This document shows, in pieces, positions 35,940-42,377 of a DNA stretch of 42,377 nt. This DNA is from Sphingobium sp. TCM1 (lineage in GTDB: Bacteria; Pseudomonadota; Alphaproteobacteria; Sphingomonadales; Sphingomonadaceae), in contig NZ_LXVX01000022.1 in NCBI RefSeq assembly GCF_001650725.1, forward strand, positions 1 to 42,377, read 5' to 3'. A model generated the notes under the pieces. That model saw only the letters and a list, made by a program, of their open reading frames with translations. It was not told the DNA's origin and searched no databases. The position numbers and the translations under genes are program-made. The number at the start of each line of letters is the position of its first letter. The stretch's first letter is position 1.

Positions 35940-37028
35940 TCAACCGCCATGGCTGGAAAGCCAAAGGGAGAGCGGATTCCACAGCATTTCGCGCGCGCGC
36001 CCTCCCACCACCATGCCGACATGGCCGAGCGAGAGACTGCGCTGTTCGCGCAGCGCGGGGCCGGCCTCGGCGGGGACGATGCGGTCGTTGGTCGATACGA
36101 TGGAAAGGCTGGGACAGTCGAGCGCGGCGGGATCGACCATGCGGCCATCGATCAGCCAGCGTCCCGAACCGCTCGCATTACCGGCGTAGAACCCCTCGAA
36201 CAGGTCGCGTCCCGCAGCGAAGGTCAGCGGCGCGCCACCATTGGCCCAATCCTCGACCGCCAGGAAAGCGCGCTCGGCATCCGATCCCGGTTCCGCGTCG
36301 GCGAAAGCCGCAAATTTGCGGATGGTACGGGTCGGGTCCATCGCCCAGAAGCCGGATTGCAGCACCTCCATCGGCACGGAACCGATCCGCTCGCACATGT
36401 CCTTTGCTCCACGCCACAGCCCGCTGATCAGATCCAGGTCGCGCGCCGGAAAGCCATCGAACCGCCAGGGGGCGGCGATGGTCACCAGGGCGGGAAAGCG
36501 CTGCATCGCCGCGGCGCCGAGCGCGAGGCACCCGCCGAGGCAATAGCCGACCAAAATGGGCGGACGCGGCAGTGCGCCCAGCATCGGCAACAGCCGTTGC
36601 GTCACATGGCCGTCAAGCCCGAGCATAGCGTCTCTCGCCGTCGGGGTGCCCCAATCGACGAGATAGGCATCATGGCCTGCTGCGGCCATGCGGCGCAGCA
36701 AAGACCGGCTTTCGGACAGATCCAGTACCTGCGGCGGATTGATCAGGGACGGAATGAATACGATTGGGAAACGGCCGTTTTCCGCGCCATATCGCAGCAG
36801 TCGCGCCGGTCCGGCGCTGGCGAGGTGCCAAGGCTGCGGCGCGGGGGCGGGACGCTGAGCCTCCTGATATTTGCGCAGCCCCCGGAACGCCCGGCGCCGA
36901 AGGTCGGGATCACCCTCCGTTTCGCGCCATAAAATGTTGAGAAAAAGGGGTAAAGGGCGCGGCCCATGTTGCGGTGCGGTATCACCTTGTGCTAATGCGA
37001 TATATGCAGGTGTGGGAGAGGAATCCAT
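35940..37028 (-). CDS. phaC: PhaC-like polyhydroxyalkanoate synthase (short form)
   Basis: A 362-residue alpha/beta-hydrolase polymerase, or a close homologue. The lipase-like box GYCLGGCLA has Cys163 as the nucleophile. Asp in [12 protein letters not shown] and His in [10 protein letters not shown] complete the triad. [19 protein letters not shown] and [21 protein letters not shown] are conserved in short sphingomonad forms. It is close in length to class III synthases (about 350) but no phaE is near. The ATG at 37028 overlaps the phaR ATG on the other strand and has only a weak ribosome site, so the N-terminus is uncertain. The thiolase follows 50 bp after the stop. Confidence 0.82.
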   Translation of the reverse strand: MDSSPTPAYIALAQGDTAPQHGPRPLPLFLNILWRETEGDPDLRRRAFRGLRKYQEAQRPAPAPQPWHLASAGPARLLRYGAENGRFPIVFIPSLINPPQVLDLSESRSLLRRMAAAGHDAYLVDWGTPTARDAMLGLDGHVTQRLLPMLGALPRPPILVGYCLGGCLALGAAAMQRFPALVTIAAPWRFDGFPARDLDLISGLWRGAKDMCERIGSVPMEVLQSGFWAMDPTRTIRKFAAFADAEPGSDAERAFLAVEDWANGGAPLTFAAGRDLFEGFYAGNASGSGRWLIDGRMVDPAALDCPSLSIVSTNDRIVPAEAGPALREQRSLSLGHVGMVVGGRAREMLWNPLSLWLSSHGG

Positions 37029-37602
37029 GACCAAATCCAAGACCGTCAATGAATCTGAGCCGGTCGTCATCAAGAAGTACGCCAACAGGCGGCTCTATAA
37101 TACCGAAACCTCCAGCTATATCACGCTCGATCTGCTGTCGCAGATGACCCGCGAGGGGCGCGAGTTCGTCGTTGTCGATGCCAAGACCGGCGAGGACATC
37201 ACGCATAATGTGCTGACCCAGATCATCATGGAAGAGGAACAGCGCGGCAAGAATATGCTGCCGGTCAACTTCCTGCGCCAGCTGATCGCCATGTATGGCG
37301 ATTCGATGCAATCGATGGTGCCGCAATATCTGGAAGCGTCGATGGACGCCTTCCGCAAGAACCAGCAGCAGTTCCAGGAAGCGATGAAGGGCGCATTCGG
37401 TGGCGGTCCGCTCGCCGAAATCGCCAAGCGCAACATGCAGATGTTCGAGGCCGCGGCCAGCGCCTTCGGCAGCGGCGTGCCGGTGATACCCGGTATGACG
37501 CCCCCGGCCGCGCCGACATCGGAAGGCAGCAAGGACGACGAGATCAAGGATCTCAAGGCTCAACTGGCTGCGCTGAACGCGAAGATCGACAAGCTGAGCT
37601 GA
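37027..37602 (+). CDS. phaR: Polyhydroxyalkanoate synthesis repressor PhaR
   Basis: A 191-residue regulator that binds both DNA and PHA granules. In the absence of polymer it represses phasin and often other pha genes. VVIKKYANRRLYNTETSSYI is the PhaR DNA-binding domain (about 14-75), followed by EFVVVDAKTGEDITHNVLTQ and EEEQRGKNMLPVNFLRQLI. A second half with amphipathic helices and a C-terminal coiled coil (IKDLKAQLAALNAKIDKLS) fits granule and subunit contact. GGGAGAGGAA precedes the ATG by 5 bp, a strong site. It is head to head with the PhaC-like gene. Confidence 0.95.
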   Translation: MTKSKTVNESEPVVIKKYANRRLYNTETSSYITLDLLSQMTREGREFVVVDAKTGEDITHNVLTQIIMEEEQRGKNMLPVNFLRQLIAMYGDSMQSMVPQYLEASMDAFRKNQQQFQEAMKGAFGGGPLAEIAKRNMQMFEAAASAFGSGVPVIPGMTPPAAPTSEGSKDDEIKDLKAQLAALNAKIDKLS

Positions 37603-37620
37603 AAGCGGATCGACACCGGC

Positions 37621-37965
37621 ATGGCGAAGGCGGACAGGCTTGAACGGCTCGATATGCGGCGGGCCGAACTGGAGAGCGAATATCGAGCCTCCCTGATCGC
37701 AGCCTTGCACGTGACGGCGGCCGGGCGCTGGGGTCTGTTTGCCCATCAGAAGGACAAGGCCGCGATCGCCCGCACCGCGCCGGTGATCGCGGCGCTGACC
37801 GAACTGGCGACCGAGATCGACGCGATGCGCGATACACTGGGGTTGGAACCATTCGATCTGCACCGGGACTTCATGGCGGCCCGCGGCCCTGCGGCCGCTG
37901 ATGCCGTCGGCGAACCGAGGCAGGCGGGCGCCTGGTTGCAGCGGATGGGTGCCACCACAGACTGA
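37621..37965 (+). CDS. Small hypothetical protein after phaR
   Basis: A 114-residue soluble protein, rich in Ala, Arg and Leu and mostly helical. It begins MAKADRLERLDMRRAELESEY and continues LIAALHVTAAGRWGLFAHQKDKA. There is no signal peptide, membrane helix or cysteine. The first 20 bp after phaR leave room for a coupled start, so it is probably co-transcribed with phaR. I do not recognise the family. A link with PHA granules is possible only from position. Confidence 0.7.
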   Translation: MAKADRLERLDMRRAELESEYRASLIAALHVTAAGRWGLFAHQKDKAAIARTAPVIAALTELATEIDAMRDTLGLEPFDLHRDFMAARGPAAADAVGEPRQAGAWLQRMGATTD

Positions 37966-37988
37966 CCGCGCCTCGGGGGTCGACAGGC

Positions 37989-38024
37989 ATGGCGCGTCTG
38001 GCCTATGGCGCGCCATTCTTCTTT
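37989..38024 (+). terminator. Weak hairpin terminator before proS
   Basis: ATGGCGCG (37989-37996) pairs with CGCGCCAT (38009-38016), with a 12-base loop, and is followed by TCTTCTTT. It lies between the small hypothetical and proS and could end the phaR transcript. The T-run is broken, so strength is doubtful. Confidence 0.4.
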
Positions 38025-38049
38025 CCCGACTAGCCAAGGTCCGCACCCC

Positions 38050-39576
38050 GTGAAGCACGCCCTTAATGTCACCCGCGAACAGGATTTCGCCGCCTGGTAT
38101 CAGGCCGTCATTTCGGAGGCCGACATGGCCGAGGAAAGCGGAGTGCGCGGCTGCATGGTCATCCGGCCCTGGGGCTATGGCATCTGGGAACGTATCCAGA
38201 AGCTGCTGGATGAGAGGATTAAGGCGACCGGCCACGAAAATTGCTATTTCCCGCTGTTCATTCCGCTGAGCTATTTCGAGAAGGAGGCGGAGCATGTGGA
38301 TGGTTTTGCCAAGGAAATGGCGGTCGTCACCCATCACCGGCTGATCCAGCAGGACGGCAAGCTGGTCCCCGATCCTAGCGCGAAGCTTGAGGAGCCGCTG
38401 GTCGTGCGCCCCACGTCGGAGACCGTGATCGGCGCGGCCTTCAGTCGCTGGGTGCAGAGCTGGCGCGATCTGCCCGTCCTCATCAACCAGTGGGCCAATG
38501 TCGTGCGCTGGGAAATGCGGACCCGCATGTTCCTGCGCACCGCCGAATTTCTCTGGCAGGAAGGCCATACCGCCCACGCCACGGTGGACGAGGCGATGGA
38601 CGAGACATTGAAAATGCTCGAAGTCTATCGCAGCTTCGCCGAGGAGTGCATCGCGCTGCCCGTCGTCGCGGGCGAGAAGCCGGAGAATGAACGCTTCCCC
38701 GGCGCGGTCGCGACCTATTCGATCGAGGCGATGATGCAGGACGGCAAGGCGCTCCAGGCCGGCACCTCGCACTTCCTGGGCACGACGTTCAGCCAGGCCC
38801 AGAATATCCGGTTTCAGAATGCCGAAGGCCAACAGGAACTGGCGCAGACCACCAGCTGGGGCGTGTCGACCCGGATGATCGGCGGCCTCATCATGGTCCA
38901 TGGCGACGATGACGGGCTGCGCGTACCGCCGCGCGTCGCTCCCTGGCAGATCGTCGTCGTGCCCATGCTGCGCGATACGGAAGAGGACGCCGCGATCGTC
39001 GATTATTGCACCGATCTGGTCGACCAGCTCAACGGGCTGGACCTGTTTCGCGAGCCGGTGCGTGCGCTGCTCGACAGGCGTCCGGCCAAGGCGGCGAACA
39101 AGCGCTGGGGATGGGTCAAGAAGGGCGCGCCGATCGTGATCGAGGTCGGCGGGCGCGATGTCGCCGGCAGCAATGTCTCGGTCATCCGCCGCGACCGACT
39201 CTATCGCGAAGACGGCAAGCTCGACAGCCGGATCGTCGCCAAAGCTGATTTCGTCGCAGGGGCAACGGCGATGCTGGAGGATATTCAGGCGTCCTTGTTC
39301 GCCGACGCCAAGGCGCGGCTGGATGGCAATATCGACAGGTCCATCACCGACATCGAGGCACTGAAAGCCTATTTCAACGCCAGCAAGAAGCCCGGCTGGG
39401 CGCTGGTGCAATGGTCAAAGCCGTCCGGCGAAACACTGGAGAAGGTGGTGCAGTGGCTCAAGGGCGAGAAGCTGACCCTTCGCAACGTGCCGAGCGATGC
39501 GGAGGCCGCGGATGGTGCGTGCATCTTCACCGGCGAAAAGGCGGTGGAGCGGGTGCTGGTCGGGCGGAGTTACTGA
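38050..39576 (+). CDS. proS: Prolyl-tRNA synthetase, type 3 (eukaryote/archaea-like, short form)
   Basis: A 508-residue class II synthetase charging tRNA-Pro. Motif 2 is in VRWEMRTRMFLRTAEFLWQEGHTAHA. Motif 1 region VVRPTSETVIGAAFSRWVQSW and motif 3 near GWGVSTRMIGGLIMVHGDDDGL (TSWGVSTRMIGG) follow. The absence of the INS editing domain, and the C-terminal zinc-type extension typical of the form, place it with type-3 ProRS. The start is taken as GTG at 38050 (reads KHALNVTREQDFAAWYQ) with AAGG upstream. The ATG at 38005 lies inside the hairpin and is rejected. Confidence 0.95.
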   Translation: MKHALNVTREQDFAAWYQAVISEADMAEESGVRGCMVIRPWGYGIWERIQKLLDERIKATGHENCYFPLFIPLSYFEKEAEHVDGFAKEMAVVTHHRLIQQDGKLVPDPSAKLEEPLVVRPTSETVIGAAFSRWVQSWRDLPVLINQWANVVRWEMRTRMFLRTAEFLWQEGHTAHATVDEAMDETLKMLEVYRSFAEECIALPVVAGEKPENERFPGAVATYSIEAMMQDGKALQAGTSHFLGTTFSQAQNIRFQNAEGQQELAQTTSWGVSTRMIGGLIMVHGDDDGLRVPPRVAPWQIVVVPMLRDTEEDAAIVDYCTDLVDQLNGLDLFREPVRALLDRRPAKAANKRWGWVKKGAPIVIEVGGRDVAGSNVSVIRRDRLYREDGKLDSRIVAKADFVAGATAMLEDIQASLFADAKARLDGNIDRSITDIEALKAYFNASKKPGWALVQWSKPSGETLEKVVQWLKGEKLTLRNVPSDAEAADGACIFTGEKAVERVLVGRSY

Positions 39577-39586
39577 CCCGGTAAAT

Positions 39587-39715
39587 CGCCCTTCCCGAAG
39601 GCGGGAGTGGCAGCGAGACTTGATAAGCCGACGGCCAGATTAGTCGCGTCAGGATGTGGGCATTTGCGAGTTTACGCAGGCCCATCCCCTAGTCCCCTCC
39701 CGCAGGCGGGAGGGG
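39587..39715. repeat. Intergenic repeat between proS and hslU
   Basis: Elements CTTCCCGAAGGCGGGAG and GGCAGCGAGACTTG (39607-39620), and the hairpin CCCCTCCCGC..GCGGGAGGGG (39694-39715), repeat parts of the element at 24991-25134. The second hairpin lies about 10 bp after the hslU stop and may serve as its transcription end. No gene is seen. Confidence 0.65.
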
Positions 39716-39724
39716 AAACAGACG

Positions 39725-41026
39725 CTACAGCACATATTTGCTCAGATCCGTGTCATGCGCGATCTGGTTCAGTTGCTTTTCCACATAGGCGCGGTCGATC
39801 ACCAGCGTTTCGCCGCGGCGATCCTCCGCTTCGAAGCTCACATCCTCCAGCAGCTTTTCCATGACCGTCTGGAGGCGGCGGGCGCCGATATTCTCGACCT
39901 CGCTGTTCACTTCGGCGGCGATCTTTGCGACGGCGCGGATGCCCTCGGGCGTGAGATCGATCGTCACTTCCTCGGTCGCCAGCAACGCCCGATATTGCGC
40001 TACCAGGCTGGCCTTGGTGTCGGAGAGAATCGCAACGAAATCCTCTTCGGTCAGCGCTTTCAATTCGACGCGGATGGGCAGGCGGCCCTGCAATTCGGGC
40101 AGCAGGTCGCTGGGCTTGGCAACATGGAAGGCGCCCGACGCAATGAACAGGATATGGTCGGTCTTGAGCGGGCCATATTTGGTGGAGACGGTGGTGCCCT
40201 CGATCAGCGGCAGCAGGTCGCGCTGCACGCCTTCGCGGCTGACGGAGCCGCCGCGCACGTCGCTGACCGCGATCTTGTCGATCTCGTCGAGGAAGACGAT
40301 GCCATTCTGCTCGGCGCTGGTGATGGCGGTGCGGGCGACATCATCCTGGTCCAGCCGCTTGTCCTGCTCTTCCTCGACCAGCTTGTCCCAGGCGTCGGCG
40401 ACGCGCATCTTGCGGCGCTTCTTCTGCACCTGGCCGAACGCCTTGGACATCATGTCGCTGAGGTTGATCATCCCGACCTGGCCGCCCATGCCGGGAATCT
40501 CCATCGGCATGGAGGGGCTGTCGGCGACTTCCACCTCGACCTCGACCTCGTTCATCTGGTCGTTCTCGATCTTCTGGCGGAAGGAGAGGCGGGTCGCCTC
40601 GCTCGCTTCCTTGCCGGTCAGGGCGTCGAGCAGGCGGGCCATGGCGGCTTCGGACGCCGCTTCGCGCACGGCTTCACGGCGGCGATCCTTCTCCAGACGC
40701 ACGGCTTCCTCGACCAGGTCGCGCACGATCTGCTCGACATCGCGGCCGACATAGCCGACCTCGGTGAACTTGGTCGCCTCGACCTTTACGAACGGCGCAT
40801 CGGCAAGCTTGGCGAGGCGGCGGCTGATTTCCGTCTTGCCGCAGCCGGTCGGCCCGATCATCAGGATGTTCTTGGGCGTCACCTCGTCACGCAGGTCGGC
40901 GGACAGGTGCTGCTTGCGCCAGCGGTTGCGCAGCGCAACGGCGACCGCGCGCTTGGCATCCTGCTGGCCGATGATATGTGCGTCGAGTGCGGCGACGATG
41001 GCTTTGGGGGTCAGGTTGTCGTTCAT
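39725..41026 (-). CDS. hslU: HslU, ATPase subunit of the HslVU protease
   Basis: A 433-residue AAA+ unfoldase that feeds proteins to HslV. Walker A is [13 protein letters not shown] (near 50-62), preceded by the HslU-specific [42 protein letters not shown] is the pore loop. The I-domain (about 110-240) is acidic with a Met/Gly-rich part. [13 protein letters not shown] is Walker B. The C-terminus ends LSKYVL, the tail that docks in HslV. It is 17 bp after hslV in one operon. Confidence 0.97.
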   Translation of the reverse strand: MNDNLTPKAIVAALDAHIIGQQDAKRAVAVALRNRWRKQHLSADLRDEVTPKNILMIGPTGCGKTEISRRLAKLADAPFVKVEATKFTEVGYVGRDVEQIVRDLVEEAVRLEKDRRREAVREAASEAAMARLLDALTGKEASEATRLSFRQKIENDQMNEVEVEVEVADSPSMPMEIPGMGGQVGMINLSDMMSKAFGQVQKKRRKMRVADAWDKLVEEEQDKRLDQDDVARTAITSAEQNGIVFLDEIDKIAVSDVRGGSVSREGVQRDLLPLIEGTTVSTKYGPLKTDHILFIASGAFHVAKPSDLLPELQGRLPIRVELKALTEEDFVAILSDTKASLVAQYRALLATEEVTIDLTPEGIRAVAKIAAEVNSEVENIGARRLQTVMEKLLEDVSFEAEDRRGETLVIDRAYVEKQLNQIAHDTDLSKYVL

Positions 41027-41043
41027 GATCTTTTCTTGAAATC

Positions 41044-41622
41044 TCAGGAAACGCTGTCGAGCGTTTCGATGGTGAGCTGGTCGTTGGTGTAGACGCAGAT
41101 GTCGGCCGCGACGGCCATCGCCTTGCGGGCGAGGGTTTCCGCGTTTTCCTCATATTCCACCAGCGCGCGGGCGGCGGCGAGCGCGAAATTGCCGCCGGAA
41201 CCGATTGCGGCGACAGTGCCGTTCGGGTGGGCCAGCGGTTCCAGCACATCGCCATTGCCGGTAAGGATCAGGGTCACGTCCTTGTCCGCGACGATCATCA
41301 TCGCTTCCAGATTGCGCAGATATTTGTCGGTCCGCCAGTCCTTGGCCAGCTCCACCGCAGCGCGCATCAACTGTCCATTATGGCGGTCCAGCTTGGCCTC
41401 CAGCCGTTCGAACAGGGTGAAGGCATCGGCGGTAGCGCCGGCAAAGCCGCCGATGACGGAGCCGTCATGCAGGCGGCGGACTTTCCGGGCGTTGGGCTTC
41501 ATCACCGTCTGGCCCATGGAGACCTGGCCATCGCCGGCGACGACGACCTTCCCATTCTTGCGGACGGACATGATGGTGGTGCCATGCCAGACAGGCATGG
41601 CCGAGCTGCGTTGGTCATTCAT
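41044..41622 (-). CDS. hslV: HslV, protease subunit of the HslVU complex
   Basis: A 192-residue Ntn hydrolase, the proteasome-like peptidase of the complex. The start [19 protein letters not shown] gives a short propeptide. The first Thr of [10 protein letters not shown] is the N-terminal nucleophile after processing. [22 protein letters not shown] and [14 protein letters not shown] follow. The ATG at 41622 has no clear Shine-Dalgarno. The next in-frame ATG (41598) would give a shorter propeptide. A sigma-32-like promoter lies immediately upstream (41631-41659). Confidence 0.95.
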   Translation of the reverse strand: MNDQRSSAMPVWHGTTIMSVRKNGKVVVAGDGQVSMGQTVMKPNARKVRRLHDGSVIGGFAGATADAFTLFERLEAKLDRHNGQLMRAAVELAKDWRTDKYLRNLEAMMIVADKDVTLILTGNGDVLEPLAHPNGTVAAIGSGGNFALAAARALVEYEENAETLARKAMAVAADICVYTNDQLTIETLDSVS

Positions 41623-41630
41623 GGCGCGGC

Positions 41631-41659
41631 ATATGGGACGCGGCATCGCGCCGTGCAAG
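41631..41659 (-). promoter_or_regulatory. Sigma-32 (RpoH)-like promoter of hslVU
   Basis: On the minus strand CTTGCA (41659-41654), a spacer of exactly 15 bp and TCCCATAT (41638-41631) match the heat-shock consensus CTTGAA-N13-15-CCCCATNT closely. Transcription would begin near 41624, only about 2 bases before the hslV ATG, so the message may be leaderless from this promoter. Heat-shock control is expected for hslVU. Confidence 0.6.
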
Positions 41660-41738
41660 TCGGGCTTTTGTTCACGCCGGAACGTGTCATTTGCGCGACA
41701 ATATTCTTACAAAATGTTCAGGAACAAATCTGCGTCAA

Positions 41739-41767
41739 TTGACATTGTGCATCGCACAACGAATGAT
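41739..41767 (+). promoter_or_regulatory. Sigma-70-type promoter of the small Cys-rich gene
   Basis: A perfect -35 TTGACA (41739-41744), a 17-bp spacer and AATGAT (41762-41767) precede the gene that starts at 41789. Predicted start is near 41774, with a leader of about 15 bases that includes the ribosome site AAGGAG. Confidence 0.5.
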
Positions 41768-41788
41768 TACCGAGCAGAAGGAGTATCC

Positions 41789-41977
41789 ATGTCTCTCAAA
41801 GCCAGAGCACAGGAAAAGGTCGAACGCGCGGGTATTTCCAATTATTCGTTCGATCAGGATATTCTGGTCATGTGCGGTGTGCGTTACACGATCGAAGCGT
41901 GCGAGTGCGGCGAACCCGATTGTGACGGAGTCCGTCTGCGCAAGAATGCGACCGCGATCGGCCGCATCCTGCAATAG
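41789..41977 (+). CDS. Small Cys-containing hypothetical protein
   Basis: A 62-residue soluble protein MSLKARAQEKVERAGISNYS... with a C-terminal patch CECGEPDCDGVRL that, with an earlier Cys in VMCGVRYTIE, could bind one zinc ion or an iron-sulphur centre. It is too short for most ORF filters. AAGGAG lies 6 bp before the ATG, and a good promoter match is upstream. It is divergent from hslVU. I cannot name the family. Confidence 0.75.
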   Translation: MSLKARAQEKVERAGISNYSFDQDILVMCGVRYTIEACECGEPDCDGVRLRKNATAIGRILQ

Positions 41978-41988
41978 CGTTTTCTTCT

Positions 41989-42117
41989 TCAGTGCATGGC
42001 GTCCTTTCCGGCACGACCCACCGATTCGATATCCCGACCCACCCCCTGCACTGTATTGCAGGCGGAAAGGGTCGTAAGCAGCAGGCCGCCGATCACGAGA
42101 ATAAGGGCTTGACGCAT
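41989..42117 (-). CDS. Entericidin-type small lipoprotein
   Basis: A 42-residue lipoprotein. The signal peptide MRQALILVIGGLLLTTLSAC ends in lipobox LSAC, then NTVQGVGRDIESVGRAG, the entericidin EcnA/EcnB signature. In enterobacteria entericidins form an antidote/toxin pair tied to stationary-phase lysis. Here there is only one gene, and in alphaproteobacteria such genes are usually treated as envelope-stress lipoproteins. The start at 42117 is chosen because it begins the signal peptide. The longer ORF adds 24 unrelated residues. It is convergent with the Cys-rich gene. Confidence 0.88.
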   Translation of the reverse strand: MRQALILVIGGLLLTTLSACNTVQGVGRDIESVGRAGKDAMH

Positions 42118-42253
42118 AGAGGCTGAACTCCTGAATTTCGAATGCCTCTCTATAGTCGGCGATCCGACGGTCGGGAAAGCATTTTGCATCGAATCGATGG
42201 ACAGTGTTGACAGGGCGCGCGGCCGATGCCAAAGGCCGCCTCCTCCTTACAGG

Positions 42254-42328
42254 GGGCGCGTAGCTCAGCGGTAGAGCACACCCTTCACACGGGTGGGGTC
42301 ACAGGTTCAATCCCTGTCGCGCCCACCA
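42254..42328 (+). tRNA. tRNA-Val (anticodon CAC)
   Basis: The acceptor GGGCGCG pairs with CGCGCCC, followed by discriminator A and an encoded CCA. The anticodon stem CACCC/GGGTG encloses loop TTCACAC, so the anticodon is CAC. The T arm contains GTTCAATCC. Total length is 75 nt. A weak hairpin CCCTTG/CAAGGG follows at 42333-42350 with no T-run. Confidence 0.97.
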
Positions 42329-42377
42329 TTTTCCCTTGATATTCCAAGGGTTAATGGTGTCCCTATCGGAGCCTCCG

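Noticed and set aside
38005..38049. ATG at 38005 as the proS start
   Set aside because: It lies within a terminator-like hairpin and adds 15 residues (MARHSSFPTSQGPHP) not like ProRS. The GTG at 38050 fits the family start.
36982..39411. An 809-codon open frame on the minus strand
   Set aside because: It is antisense to phaR and proS and has no recognisable domain.
41715..41726. LexA (SOS) operator, TGTTC-AG-GAACA
   Set aside because: The alphaproteobacterial SOS box is a direct repeat GTTC-N7-GTTC. This is a short inverted repeat and the gene has no known SOS link.
42329..42377. Second island attachment site after tRNA-Val
   Set aside because: The window ends 49 bp beyond the tRNA. No integrase or repeated tRNA end can be seen.

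Overview
The window reads as chromosomal DNA of a GC-rich alphaproteobacterium, most likely a member of the Sphingomonadaceae (Sphingobium/Sphingomonas type). The grounds are the protein flavour, an endonuclease-type MutL in an organism group without MutH, a complete mreBCD-mrdA-mrdB block, a methylmalonyl-CoA pathway under a ScfR/PccR-type regulator, and GC-rich hairpin repeats of the kind scattered through sphingomonad intergenic regions. The genus is an inference.

Layout. Positions 1-95 look like the end of an IS21-type insertion sequence. It has cut off the 3' end of a P4-type integrase gene (to 1168), which lies next to tRNA-Pro(TGG) (1349-1425). This is the edge of a genomic island that continues to the left. 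From 1577 to 6599 come an Asn/Ala-rich lipoprotein, a secreted M28 peptidase, the ABC-F translation factor EttA, a probable CU-rich small RNA, a di-haem cytochrome c peroxidase and tRNA-Lys(CTT). From 6720 to 12396 a minus-strand operon mreB-mreC-mreD-mrdA(PBP2)-mrdB(RodA) encodes the rod-elongation machinery, most of it joined by ATGA overlaps. mutL diverges from mreB. From 14362 to 21371 are housekeeping and accessory genes: a secreted hypothetical, LysE-type exporter, MaoC-like hydratase, PhoD phosphatase, a UDG-superfamily glycosylase, YchF, a DUF983 protein and a ClC transporter.

The metabolic core is 21368-30442. A ScfR/PccR-like regulator diverges from pccB, methylmalonyl-CoA epimerase, methylmalonyl-CoA mutase, bioB and pccA. 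The intergenic region holds five TTTGC-type half-sites. The genes convert propionyl-CoA to succinyl-CoA, and bioB would supply the biotin that the carboxylase needs.

From 30443 to 32004 the sequence is patchy: a CsaA-like protein, an orphan gene, hairpin repeats and a cluster of four near-identical repeats that look like a solo insertion-sequence end. It is followed by an MHS-type transporter and alanine racemase. From 34717 to 37602 is a polyhydroxyalkanoate locus: thiolase, a PhaC-like synthase and, head to head with it, the regulator PhaR. Then come a small hypothetical, a type-3 ProRS, the HslVU protease with a sigma-32-like promoter, two small proteins (a Cys-rich one and an entericidin-type lipoprotein) and tRNA-Val(CAC).

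I see no CRISPR array, no large phage module and no clearly new multi-gene system. The most interesting items are regulatory (PccR-type operator, SuhB/MmgR-like RNA, phaR/phaC overlapping starts, hslV promoter) or mobile-element remnants.
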